Origin: Lentisphaeria bacterium
GTDB taxonomy: Bacteria > Verrucomicrobiota > Lentisphaeria > Victivallales > Victivallaceae
Assembly: GCA_017443585.1 (NCBI GenBank)
Contig: JAFSYV010000181.1
Span: 1-40,392 of the forward strand
Direction of reading: 5' to 3'
Length of the DNA stretch: 40,392 bases
A program made the position numbers and the translations under genes. Each line of letters starts with the position of its first letter. Positions within the stretch are counted from its first letter, which is position 1. The notes under the pieces were generated by a model. The model was not told the DNA's origin. It did no database searches and saw only the letters and a list, made by a program, of their open reading frames with translations. Positions 7,588-15,264 of the stretch are shown piece after piece.

Positions 7588-8751
7588 TCAGGGTTCCATC
7601 ACCACGGCGCTCAAAAGGTCCGTCTGCGTTTCCGTGTCGGTCAGGACCAGCACGAAGGGCCGGTCGGCGTGGAAGGTGTTGGTCTTCGGCGGCGGCCCGA
7701 AAGCAGCCCCCACCATGCCGATGGCGTAGGTGGCGGCGGCGGCCTCGGTCCCGTTCTCATCCAGCGTGAGCTTGACCACCTGCTTGGATTTGCCGATGTA
7801 GAGCGGGAAACGCTCCACCATGTTCACGATGGCGCCCCTGTCGGGGTCGAAAATGGCCGTCATCCCCGCTTTCCGGAGCAGCTCGACGAGATCGACGGAA
7901 CACTGAAGCTTGAGCTTCGGGAGCCGGATGGCGGTCTTGCGCTCCTGAGTCGCCTTGGCCATAAGGGCGGGGACGCCCTGACTTGCCAGCAGTTCCGTCA
8001 CCGCCGAAAGGGGCGTTTTCGCGTCCACGGGCATGAGGAAGAACATCTTGAATCTCCGGTCCTTGTAGTCCAGCACGATGCCGTGGACCTTCCCGTCGTT
8101 GTAGTAGGGAACGAACCACTTGGCGTGCATCATGTCGACCTCTTTCTTCTTGCCGTCGGCGAGGGTGAAGGGGCGTTTTTCCGTGCCCTCCTTCTTGAAG
8201 GTCATGGCCCAGCGGGCCTTGAAGTAAAGGACGTTGAGCAGGACCACCGCAGGTTCATTCTTGAGGTCGGCCTTGTCGAAGGCGTTGGTGAAAAGCCCGT
8301 TGCTCTGCTGGGCAATGAGCTTGTTGAGCATCTCGGCGCTTTCGGCGGCTTTTTTCAGGTCCGCCTGACGGATGGTCCCTTCGCACTGTTTTTCCACGGC
8401 GGTCCGGTAGGCGGGCTTCAACGTGTAGCGCTTGTCGACGACCACGGTGTTGAAAGAGGAAAATTTCGTTTCCGCCTTCGCCTGACGGAGCGACCGGACT
8501 TTCTTCAGCATGTCGGGGAGCCCGGCGGGCTCCAGCCCCAGGACCTTCTTGAGTTCCGCGCCCGTGACGGGGCCCGCCCCCGGCGAGATCATGCCGTAGC
8601 ACTGCCGGATCCCGAAGGGGGAAATGAGCACGTTCCCCGGGCCGTTGCGCCGGGCGGTCTCCAGCACCTTGAAGAGCAGTTGTTCGGAAGTCGCCCCCCC
8701 GGCGAGCGAGGCGGCCACCCCCATGAAAAGAAGCGCGGCAAGTTTTTTCAT
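7588..8751 (-). CDS. Exported serpin (serine protease inhibitor)
   Basis: A 387-residue protein. The signal peptide is MKKLAALLFMGVAASLAGG, with AGGAGG nine bases before the ATG. The serpin core is clear: LISPFGIRQCYGM near the N terminus, VLLNVLYFKARW in the middle, and the hinge LDENGTEAAAAT at about 330-341, whose run of small residues is what lets the reactive loop insert. Counting from Glu332 as P17, the scissile bond should fall near Gly348-Ala349 with Val347 and Met346 before it, which suggests a small-residue (elastase-like) target, although bacterial loops vary by a residue or two. The shutter and C-terminal strand RPFVLVLTD are present. Second gene after Sir2, 28 bases apart. It probably protects the periplasm or cell surface from host or neighbour proteases. 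Confidence 0.9.
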   Translation of the reverse strand: MKKLAALLFMGVAASLAGGATSEQLLFKVLETARRNGPGNVLISPFGIRQCYGMISPGAGPVTGAELKKVLGLEPAGLPDMLKKVRSLRQAKAETKFSSFNTVVVDKRYTLKPAYRTAVEKQCEGTIRQADLKKAAESAEMLNKLIAQQSNGLFTNAFDKADLKNEPAVVLLNVLYFKARWAMTFKKEGTEKRPFTLADGKKKEVDMMHAKWFVPYYNDGKVHGIVLDYKDRRFKMFFLMPVDAKTPLSAVTELLASQGVPALMAKATQERKTAIRLPKLKLQCSVDLVELLRKAGMTAIFDPDRGAIVNMVERFPLYIGKSKQVVKLTLDENGTEAAAATYAIGMVGAAFGPPPKTNTFHADRPFVLVLTDTETQTDLLSAVVMEP

Positions 8752-8779
8752 TCGAAATTCCTCCTTTCGAAATTGAGGT

Positions 8780-9550
8780 TCATCGTTGCACATCAAGCTT
8801 GAAAAAGCGCGCCATCTCGGTACAGAACTGCGCGATGTCGTCGAACGTGAAGGCGGCGTACCGGTCGACGGGCGTGGGCTGGGCGTTGACGATGACCACT
8901 TTTTTCCCCGCGCCGACGGCCGTCATGGGCAGATTGGCCACGGGGGTCACGGTGAGGCTGCTCCCCAGGACGAGGAGCACATCGCACGCCGCGCACTCCC
9001 GGAAGGCCCGCTCCAGGTCGTCCTGATCGAGGGATTCGCCGAAAAAGACCACCCGGGGCTTGATGAGGCCGCTGCACTCCCCGCACCGGGGCACGGCCTC
9101 CTTTTCCGCCCGTGCCCGGATGTCGGCGGTGGGAAAGCTCTTGCCGCAGTTGATGCAGAAGTGCTCCCGGAGCGACCCGTGGAGCTCCACGCAGTCGGTC
9201 GCGCCCGCCTTGGTGTGGAGCGTGTCGATGTTCTGGGTGAAGATGGTGGCGCAGAGCTTCCTTTTCTGCATGGCGGCCAACGTGGTGTGGGCGATGGAGG
9301 GCACCTTGTCCAGCATGGGATAGAGGTACTCTCTTGCGTACTGATAGAAAACTTCCGGCCGGCGGCGGAAGAAGTCGATGTCGAAGAGCTGTTCCCGGCT
9401 GACGCCGTAGAGCAGGCTCTTTTTCGTGTAGAAGCCGTTGGCGCCCCGGAAGTCGGAGATGCCGGAAAGGGTGGAGACCCCCGCCCCGGTCAGAACGGCA
9501 GTCTTCCGGGAAGTGTTCAGCAGTTCGAAACAGTTCTTGTATTCGTTCAT
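8780..9550 (-). CDS. Sir2-family NAD-dependent protein deacylase
   Basis: A 256-residue sirtuin. The NAD-binding motif is LTGAGVSTLSGISDFRG (about residues 20-36), followed by TQNIDTLHTKAG and the catalytic ELHGS. The zinc ribbon has two Cys pairs, CINC and CGEC, and GSSLTV and IVNAQPTP close the Rossmann domain. All catalytic residues seem present. It removes acyl groups from lysines, consuming NAD, in the cytoplasm. The ATG has a GGGGA site about ten bases upstream and a strong promoter at 9579-9607. The next gene of the unit is a serpin, an odd pairing with no obvious functional link. The plus-strand gene at 9695 is transcribed divergently. Confidence 0.92.
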   Translation of the reverse strand: MNEYKNCFELLNTSRKTAVLTGAGVSTLSGISDFRGANGFYTKKSLLYGVSREQLFDIDFFRRRPEVFYQYAREYLYPMLDKVPSIAHTTLAAMQKRKLCATIFTQNIDTLHTKAGATDCVELHGSLREHFCINCGKSFPTADIRARAEKEAVPRCGECSGLIKPRVVFFGESLDQDDLERAFRECAACDVLLVLGSSLTVTPVANLPMTAVGAGKKVVIVNAQPTPVDRYAAFTFDDIAQFCTEMARFFKLDVQR

Positions 9551-9578
9551 CCTGGCGTTTCCCCTTTCAAGTTCCCGT

Positions 9579-9607
9579 AATATACCACCGCATGCCGGAG
9601 ATTGCAA
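9579..9607 (-). promoter_or_regulatory. Predicted promoter for Sir2-serpin
   Basis: Minus strand TTGCAA (9602-9607), 17-base spacer, TATATT (9579-9584). Confidence 0.65.
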
Positions 9608-9627
9608 GGAAAAAGCGGGAAAATCTC

Positions 9628-9656
9628 TTGACTTCGACGAGGCGAAGGTGTATATT
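9628..9656 (+). promoter_or_regulatory. Predicted promoter for the 9695-12930 unit
   Basis: TTGACT (9628-9633), 17 bases, TATATT (9651-9656). It is divergent from the Sir2 promoter, with the two -35 boxes 20 bases apart. Confidence 0.7.
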
Positions 9657-9694
9657 TTCCGCGTACCGGAACGATTCTGCAAGGAAGAAAACCA

Positions 9695-11881
9695 ATGAAC
9701 ATCTCCGACCTCCCCGCCGGGTCCGCGCCTGCGGCGCTGGATTACCCCCATTTCCCCACCCGCTGGCAGCACGTGCTGTGGCGCAACTGGGAGCTGGTCC
9801 CCCCGGAGCGTCTGGCGGCGGTTTTGCGCTGCACGCTCCCCGAACTCCTCGGCGCGGCGGAAGCCCTCGGGCTCCCCGTCCCGCCGCAGGTCAACCCCAA
9901 ATGGCTCCCCAACGGCTACCTGACGCTGATCCGGAACAACTGGCAGCTCCTCGGTTACGCCCAGCTGCTGGAACTGCTGGGGTGGCCCCCGGAAAAGCTG
10001 GCCTACTCCCTCAAGGAGGAGGATTTTCTCTTCCACAAGCTGGGCAAGCTCAAGCCGCAAGTTCCCGAAGTGCGCCTGACGGTTCTCGACGACCGGGAGA
10101 AGGCTCAAACGGCGGCGATCCGCGCGACGATGGAAAAATACTTCCCGAAAGACGAACTCCGCCGGAGCGAAGCGGCTTTCGCTTTCGCCGATCTGTACAA
10201 ACCCGTCCCGCCCCTGCCCGAAAAGGGGGATTTCGAGTTCAACTTCATCCACGCCTTTGCGGCCAGCTGCGGCGACGTGCTGGGAGAGGCGGAAACGCTG
10301 GACCCGGTCCCGGAAAATCTGCTTTCTCGGTACGCTTCCATGGGGATCCAGGGGGTGTGGCTCCACGCGATCCTGTACCTGCTCCGCCCCATCCCCGGCG
10401 CGGAGTCCTTCTCCGAAGGCTGGGAAAAGCGCGTGGAAAATCTGCGGAAGATCGTCGAACGCTGCGGCAGATACGGCATGAAGGTCTATCTCTACCTCAA
10501 CGAACCCCGGTGGATGCCGGAGTCCTTCTTCGACCTGAAGCCCCGGTGGAAGGGGCGCAGGGTCAACGAGGCCCGGACCATCTGCACCACGGCGGCCCCC
10601 GAGGTGCTGACCTATCTGGAAGAGGCTCTTTTCTCGCTCTTCTCACAAGTTCCGGAGCTGGGGGGTATTCTGACCATCACCATGTCCGAAAACGCCACCA
10701 ACTGCCACTACGACACGAAGAGTTCGGAGTGCCCCTTCTGCTCCAAGGTGCCGCCCGAAAAGATCATCGCCGACATCAATTCCGCCATGGAGCGGGGGAT
10801 GCACCGGGCCGCGCCCGAGGCGAAGATGCTCATTTACGACTGGTCGTGGCGGCGGAATGCCGAGGACGTGAAGCCCCTCGAATTCAAGAAGAAGGTCATC
10901 GACCTGCTCCCCAAACACGAAAACGTCTTCATCACCTGCGTCAGCGAGTGGGGCATGGAAACGCACGTGGGCGGCGTGAAGCAGTATCTGCGGGACTACT
11001 CCATTTCGCAGGTGGGCCCCGCCGAAGAAGCCAAGGCCGTGTGGGCCTACGCCCGTGAAAAGGGGCTGAAGACGGCGGCCAAGGTCCAGATCAACAACTC
11101 GTGGGAGCTGGCGGCGGTGCCCTCGATCCCCGTGCCCTACCTCATCCGGGAGCATCTGGACAAACTGAAAAAGGAACAGGTGTCGGGGCTCATGCTCAGC
11201 TGGACCCTGGGCGGCTTCCCGGGGGGGAACCTGGAGCTGCTCCGGGGGACGCCCGAAGAGGTCGCGGCGCAGAAATTCCGCCCCGCGACGGCGGAAAAGG
11301 TGTGCCGGGCGTGGAAGTGCTTCAGCGAAGCGTTCCGGAATTTTCCCCACAGCGTGGGGGTGGTCTACAACGCTCCCGTGAACTACGGCCCCATGAACCT
11401 GCTCTATTTGCAGCCCTCGGGCTACCGGGCCACCATGGTGGGATTTCCCTACGACCACGTGGCGGCGTGGCGGAGCATCTACCCGGAAGAGGTCTTCGTC
11501 GACCAATTCCGGCTCCTCACCGACAAATGGCGCGAGGGGCTGGCGCTCCTCGACGAGGCCGCCCCCTGCGTTTCCTTGGAGGAACGGGCCGACTTCGAAG
11601 ATCTCCGGCGCACGGCGGAAACCGCCTTCTGCCACTTCGAAAGCACCCTGCTCCAGACCCGTTTCACCCTCGCAAGAGACAGGAGCGACCGGAAAGCCAT
11701 GGAAGCCTGCGCCGAAGAGGAGCGGGAGATCGCGCTCAAGCTCTGCAAGATCGCCCGGAGCGACTCCCGCATCGGCTTCGAGGCCAGCAACCACTACTTC
11801 TACACCCTCAACGACCTGCGGGAAAAGGTCATCAACTGCACATACATCCTCGAACAACTCGAAAAGGAAGTTCGAAAATGA
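9695..11881 (+). CDS. Large protein with probable TIM-barrel core, possible glycoside hydrolase (unrecognised family)
   Basis: A 728-residue protein without a signal peptide; the ATG has an AAGGAA site. I do not recognise the family with confidence. Residues about 180-520 alternate strands and helices as a TIM barrel would: FNFIHAFAASCGD, GIQGVWLHAILYL, YGMKVYLYLNEPRWMP, GILTITMSENATNC, MLIYDWSW, NVFITCVSEWGME, KVQINNSWE. A CHYDTKSSECPFCS cluster with three Cys and a His after the fourth strand could bind a metal. ENATN, SEWGME and NEPRW offer carboxylates of the kind glycosidases use. N-terminal about 170 residues and C-terminal about 150 are helical. Its stop overlaps the SGNH esterase start, so both should work on one cytoplasmic substrate, perhaps an acylated sugar. 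Confidence 0.5.
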   Translation: MNISDLPAGSAPAALDYPHFPTRWQHVLWRNWELVPPERLAAVLRCTLPELLGAAEALGLPVPPQVNPKWLPNGYLTLIRNNWQLLGYAQLLELLGWPPEKLAYSLKEEDFLFHKLGKLKPQVPEVRLTVLDDREKAQTAAIRATMEKYFPKDELRRSEAAFAFADLYKPVPPLPEKGDFEFNFIHAFAASCGDVLGEAETLDPVPENLLSRYASMGIQGVWLHAILYLLRPIPGAESFSEGWEKRVENLRKIVERCGRYGMKVYLYLNEPRWMPESFFDLKPRWKGRRVNEARTICTTAAPEVLTYLEEALFSLFSQVPELGGILTITMSENATNCHYDTKSSECPFCSKVPPEKIIADINSAMERGMHRAAPEAKMLIYDWSWRRNAEDVKPLEFKKKVIDLLPKHENVFITCVSEWGMETHVGGVKQYLRDYSISQVGPAEEAKAVWAYAREKGLKTAAKVQINNSWELAAVPSIPVPYLIREHLDKLKKEQVSGLMLSWTLGGFPGGNLELLRGTPEEVAAQKFRPATAEKVCRAWKCFSEAFRNFPHSVGVVYNAPVNYGPMNLLYLQPSGYRATMVGFPYDHVAAWRSIYPEEVFVDQFRLLTDKWREGLALLDEAAPCVSLEERADFEDLRRTAETAFCHFESTLLQTRFTLARDRSDRKAMEACAEEEREIALKLCKIARSDSRIGFEASNHYFYTLNDLREKVINCTYILEQLEKEVRK

Positions 11882-12930
11882 AAACTGCCGCTTTTCTTCC
11901 CCTCTGGGACCGGGAAAATGGGATCTGCCGGAGCGAATCGGTCATGTTCGACGGCGAAGGCCGGGCGAAACTGCTTTTCCCCGCTTCGAAGATCCTGAAA
12001 CTCTGCAATCCGACGCTGGGCAAGGTCTACTCGGAAGGCCGGGATTTCACCCACACGCCGGGGAGCGGTGAACTCCGGCTCTGCCCCGGCTCCGCCATCC
12101 CCTTTCTGACCGAAGCGATGATCCACCCCGATCCCGCCACGGCCAAACTGTACCCCCATCCCGAAGCCGACGCCATCGCGGACAGCGTACACGGACGGCC
12201 CGTCATCTTCAGCAACGGGGACTTTTTCGCCCGGACGCAGGTCGAATGCGACTACCAGACCGCCGGGACCGTCGAATTCCCCCGGACGCCCCGGCGGGCT
12301 CCGGGGGAGCTGCCCCATGTCACGGCCAAACTCGAAAAGAAGGAGCCGGTCCGGCTCCTCCTTCTGGGCGACAGCATCAGCGAAGGCTATAACGCCACGG
12401 GATACCTCAAGGTCCCCCCCTTCATGCCGCCCTATATCGACCTTTTCGCGGCGGGACTGGCCGACCGTTTCGGCGGTCCCGTCACCGCCGTCAACCGGGC
12501 CGTCAACGGCACCGGGTGCCGCCACGCGCTGGAGAAGAGGGAGCGGTGGATCGAAGAGGAGGCCGACCTGCTGGTCATCGCTTACGGAATGAACGACTTC
12601 GGCGGCATGGAACCGGCGGAGTACGCCTCGGTCATCAAAGAGATCATGGAACTCCGGCTCGGCCGTTTCCCCGAAACGGAATTCATCCTCGTGGGGTCCA
12701 TGCCCCGGAACCTCAAATGGGGCAGTCTGCCCGAAGGCCGGGCCGAGGCTTTCGTCCAAGCCTTGCGGGGACTGGGATCCGAAAGGGCGGCGGTCGCGGA
12801 CGTCTGCGCCTTCTGGACGCGCGTTCTGGCGGGCAAGGACTACTACTCCATGACCGGCAACGGGGTCAACCACCCCAACGACTACGGCCACCGCCTCTAC
12901 GCGGAGGTCCTGCTGGGCCTTTTCGCCTGA
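11878..12930 (+). CDS. SGNH/GDSL hydrolase (esterase)
   Basis: A 350-residue protein whose ATG overlaps the previous stop (ATGA, 11878-11881), so translation is coupled. The N-terminal about 150 residues form a beta-rich domain (FDGEGRAKLLFPASKILKL), and residues about 157-350 are the SGNH catalytic domain. Block I is LGDSISEG with Ser166, block II Gly is in AVNGTG, block III is YGMNDFGG (Asn), and block V is NHPNDYG with His332 and Asp335. The SGNH set is complete. No signal peptide, so it is cytoplasmic like its partner. Carbohydrate esterase or acylhydrolase activity is expected. The frame stays open upstream to 11101 only as a shadow of the preceding gene. Confidence 0.85.
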   Translation: MKTAAFLPLWDRENGICRSESVMFDGEGRAKLLFPASKILKLCNPTLGKVYSEGRDFTHTPGSGELRLCPGSAIPFLTEAMIHPDPATAKLYPHPEADAIADSVHGRPVIFSNGDFFARTQVECDYQTAGTVEFPRTPRRAPGELPHVTAKLEKKEPVRLLLLGDSISEGYNATGYLKVPPFMPPYIDLFAAGLADRFGGPVTAVNRAVNGTGCRHALEKRERWIEEEADLLVIAYGMNDFGGMEPAEYASVIKEIMELRLGRFPETEFILVGSMPRNLKWGSLPEGRAEAFVQALRGLGSERAAVADVCAFWTRVLAGKDYYSMTGNGVNHPNDYGHRLYAEVLLGLFA

Positions 12931-12940
12931 AAAGCCGCGC

Positions 12941-14197
12941 TTATTGAGCCGCCGCCGCGGCTTTGACCGCCTCTTCCACGGCGGTCCCCTTGAGCCACTC
13001 CGGATCCCGGGCCGCCCGGATCCGGGGGATCTCCGCCTCGGCGGCTTCGAGGGCATACCGCTCCATGAGGAACAGGGTGTTCCGCAGCAGATCGTTGTGG
13101 GCCTGACAGGTGAAAAGGTTCCGCAGCCCCAGATTCTTCTTCACCTCTTCCCGGTCGGTCAGGGAAGCCGGTTTGGGACGGTTGAAAAGCCCGTTCAGCA
13201 TGGAAACGCCGTTCATGGCGCACCAGGAATCGAAGATTTTTCCCAACAGCGCTTCATCGGCGATGGGAGCGGAAAGTTCGTCGAAATACTTGAAGAAGGC
13301 GTCGAAAAGGCTCCCTTCGAGGGGCCGGATCTCCTGCTTCAAATTGAAACAGGGGAGCAGTTCCAGCGCACAGGCGCCCTCGGCGTCGAAATAGAACTTC
13401 GGCACGTACTCCAGATACCAGGTGGGGATCGAAGTGGGCCGGTTGGGGAAGTAGAAATTCCCCGGCGAGTAGACGATGGGGACGCCGTGCCAAACCTCGC
13501 AACCTAAGATACAGTGGGTGTGGCAGTTGTAGACGGCGTCCGCGCCGGAGTCGGCCAGAAAGCGGCAGAGGGAACGCATCCGGGGCGAGGGGAATGGAAA
13601 GTGTTCATGGCCGCCGTGGAGCGCGACGATGACGTGCTTTCCCGCGGCCTTTTCCGCCTTGATCTGCTCGGCGAGACGGAAGGGATCCATGGCGTTGGAA
13701 CCGGGACTGCCGTTCCACGCGGTTCCGAATTCGCACTCGCAGGCGTCGAGCAGGGCAATCTCGATATTTCCGGTTTCGAAATACAGGGGCTTGGCCGCCT
13801 CTTCCGGGGTCATCCCGGCCCCGGCGGTCCGGATCCCGGCGGTGCGGAAGGTGTCCAGCGTATCCTTCACCCCCGGATCGCCGTAGTCGCCGATGTGGTT
13901 GTTGGCCAGCAGAACGGCGTCGGTCCCGAGGGCTTCGGCGAAAGCGACGCACTCCGGATAACAGCGGTGGTTGGGTCCGCTCTTGTCGATGGGGGTGTCC
14001 TGTTTCGTCACGGCGCACTCCCACTGGACGATGCGGAACTCCGCCGCGTCGAAAAAGGGTTTTACTTTGGCGGTGATCTCCCCCGCCCGGGCGGTCACGT
14101 CCGCGCAATTTTCCTCGCGGGGGCAGAAGTCCCCCGAAATGACGACCCGTGCCTCGTTTCCCGCATTCCTGCGCCACCGGATGATACGGCTGTTCAT
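12941..14197 (-). CDS. CapA-family metallophosphatase-like protein
   Basis: A 418-residue protein of the CapA/PgsA family, related to calcineurin-type metallophosphoesterases and named after poly-gamma-glutamate capsule synthesis. Metal and active-site motifs appear in order: VVISGDFCPRE, VQWECAVT, LLANNHIGDYG, DTFRTAGIRTAGAG, VALHGGHEHFPFPS, YNCHTHCILG and IVYSPGNFYF. The C-terminal about 110 residues are helical. It has no signal peptide, unlike membrane-anchored capsule proteins; it resembles the free-standing soluble CapA proteins common in gut bacteria, whose substrate is not known. The ATG has a GGGAG site and a promoter at 14242-14270. Confidence 0.85.
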   Translation of the reverse strand: MNSRIIRWRRNAGNEARVVISGDFCPREENCADVTARAGEITAKVKPFFDAAEFRIVQWECAVTKQDTPIDKSGPNHRCYPECVAFAEALGTDAVLLANNHIGDYGDPGVKDTLDTFRTAGIRTAGAGMTPEEAAKPLYFETGNIEIALLDACECEFGTAWNGSPGSNAMDPFRLAEQIKAEKAAGKHVIVALHGGHEHFPFPSPRMRSLCRFLADSGADAVYNCHTHCILGCEVWHGVPIVYSPGNFYFPNRPTSIPTWYLEYVPKFYFDAEGACALELLPCFNLKQEIRPLEGSLFDAFFKYFDELSAPIADEALLGKIFDSWCAMNGVSMLNGLFNRPKPASLTDREEVKKNLGLRNLFTCQAHNDLLRNTLFLMERYALEAAEAEIPRIRAARDPEWLKGTAVEEAVKAAAAAQ

Positions 14198-14241
14198 TCC
14201 AAAACTCCCTGCTGTTGACTGTTGAAAAAGGTGTTTTTCCT

Positions 14242-14270
14242 AATTTACACCCGTTTCCGGCTCTTTGCAA
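14242..14270 (-). promoter_or_regulatory. Predicted promoter for the CapA-like gene
   Basis: Minus strand TTGCAA (14265-14270), 17 bases, TAAATT (14242-14247). Confidence 0.5.
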
Positions 14271-14294
14271 GCGAAAAATCCCGCGCTCGAGGTC

Positions 14295-14993
14295 TCACTC
14301 TTTGCCGGCGGACCGTTTTCTCAGCTCCATTTCGAGCAGTGGACCATAGCCGTGTCCGCAATCTCCTTCCTTCCGGGCGATGGCGACGATCTCGGGGATG
14401 CTCAGGTCCGTCTTCATTTCGGCGACTTCTTTCATCAAAATCTCCTGCTGACAGCGCAGGTGATTTTTCAATATGGCATCAGTCCTGAAACCGTACAGCC
14501 GGTAGTGCCTGCCGATACAGAAAAGGATGCCGCCGATCAGAACGAACAGCGAGAGGAGGTACGGAAAATATACTTTCCCGCCGAGGCCTTTGATCCAGAG
14601 CAAGGCCGCCGCCAGAAGCAGGACGAGTACGCCCGCCGCCGAAAAAAGGATCTCCTGGGGGCGGAACGGATCGACGATCTGCCGGATGCGGACGAGCGTC
14701 CGCTCCCTCACCTCGGGCGTCTGCATATACTTCGCCGCCTTTTGCAGGTTGCCCGTTTTCTTCAGTTCGTCGATGAAGATCCCGAAGAAAAACGCCCTTT
14801 CCTGAGCCGATTCCCGCTGGCCGTAGTAATGAGCCCGGACCTCCCCGTGGAGAGAGGCCAAAAATGCCGTTACGACGACGAAAAACGCGATCGCCGCCAG
14901 CGTGAGCAAGGGGTGCCTCTTTTTCCGCGCCGACTCGAAGACCAAGTACAGCAGCAAAATCAGAAAGGCCGGAACAGTCAAAATGATTTCCAT
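14295..14993 (-). CDS. Four-helix membrane protein, unknown function
   Basis: A 232-residue protein not assigned to a family. Four hydrophobic segments are visible: residues about 3-20 (LTVPAFLILLLYLVF), 30-48 (TLAAIAFFVVVTAFLAS), 114-133 (ILFSAAGVLVLLLAAALLW) and 141-160 (YFPYLLSLFVLIGGILFCIG). The loop between the second and third is about 65 residues and charged. The C-terminal about 70 residues are helical and soluble (LRCQQEILMKEVAEMKTDL). The ATG has AAGGAG seven bases upstream and a promoter at 15092-15119. It stands alone between the CapA-like gene and the divergent acetyltransferase fusion. Confidence 0.75.
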   Translation of the reverse strand: MEIILTVPAFLILLLYLVFESARKKRHPLLTLAAIAFFVVVTAFLASLHGEVRAHYYGQRESAQERAFFFGIFIDELKKTGNLQKAAKYMQTPEVRERTLVRIRQIVDPFRPQEILFSAAGVLVLLLAAALLWIKGLGGKVYFPYLLSLFVLIGGILFCIGRHYRLYGFRTDAILKNHLRCQQEILMKEVAEMKTDLSIPEIVAIARKEGDCGHGYGPLLEMELRKRSAGKE

Positions 14994-15091
14994 GGCAGAC
15001 TCCTTCGCATTGAATGTCCTTCAGGCGGGCTCTACGGATTTGTGCGGATTTGTACGGAGTGAACGCCCCGCATATCGAGTTCCTCCCGCTT

Positions 15092-15119
15092 AACATAGCA
15101 CCGTTTTTTCTCATTTCAA
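15092..15119 (-). promoter_or_regulatory. Predicted promoter for the membrane-protein gene
   Basis: Minus strand TTGAAA (15114-15119), 16 bases, TATGTT (15092-15097). A TTGACA at 15120-15125 lies directly upstream but is too far (22 bases) from the -10. Confidence 0.5.
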
Positions 15120-15170
15120 TGTCAATTTTTCACATTTGCGGAAAAAAGGGCAAGGCGGAGCGAAAAGGAT

Positions 15171-15199
15171 TTGACTTTCCGCCCGGGAGAAGCTATATT
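15171..15199 (+). promoter_or_regulatory. Predicted promoter for the GNAT-nucleotidyltransferase fusion
   Basis: TTGACT (15171-15176), 17 bases, TATATT (15194-15199). The start point would fall near 15206, which excludes any gene start before that. Confidence 0.7.
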
Positions 15200-15237
15200 G
15201 TGCCGGGAATGTGCCGGGGAGACTCCCGGACGTCAAA

Positions 15238-15264
15238 ATGAAAACGGAATTTCGAGTACGATGA
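15238..15264 (+). other. Possible 8-codon leader ORF overlapping the fusion gene start
   Basis: ATG at 15238 opens MKTEFRVR and ends in a TGA that overlaps the ATG of the next gene (ATGA, 15261-15264). The fusion gene itself has no clear Shine-Dalgarno site, so translation may reach it by coupling from this leader. The leader also lacks a well-placed ribosome site (GGGGAG is about 15 bases off), so this could be chance. Confidence 0.3.

Noticed and set aside
8751..8796. Upstream ATG giving a 15-residue longer serpin
   Set aside because: It would hide the signal peptide behind a charged stretch and lies upstream of a perfect AGGAGG placed for the start at 8751.
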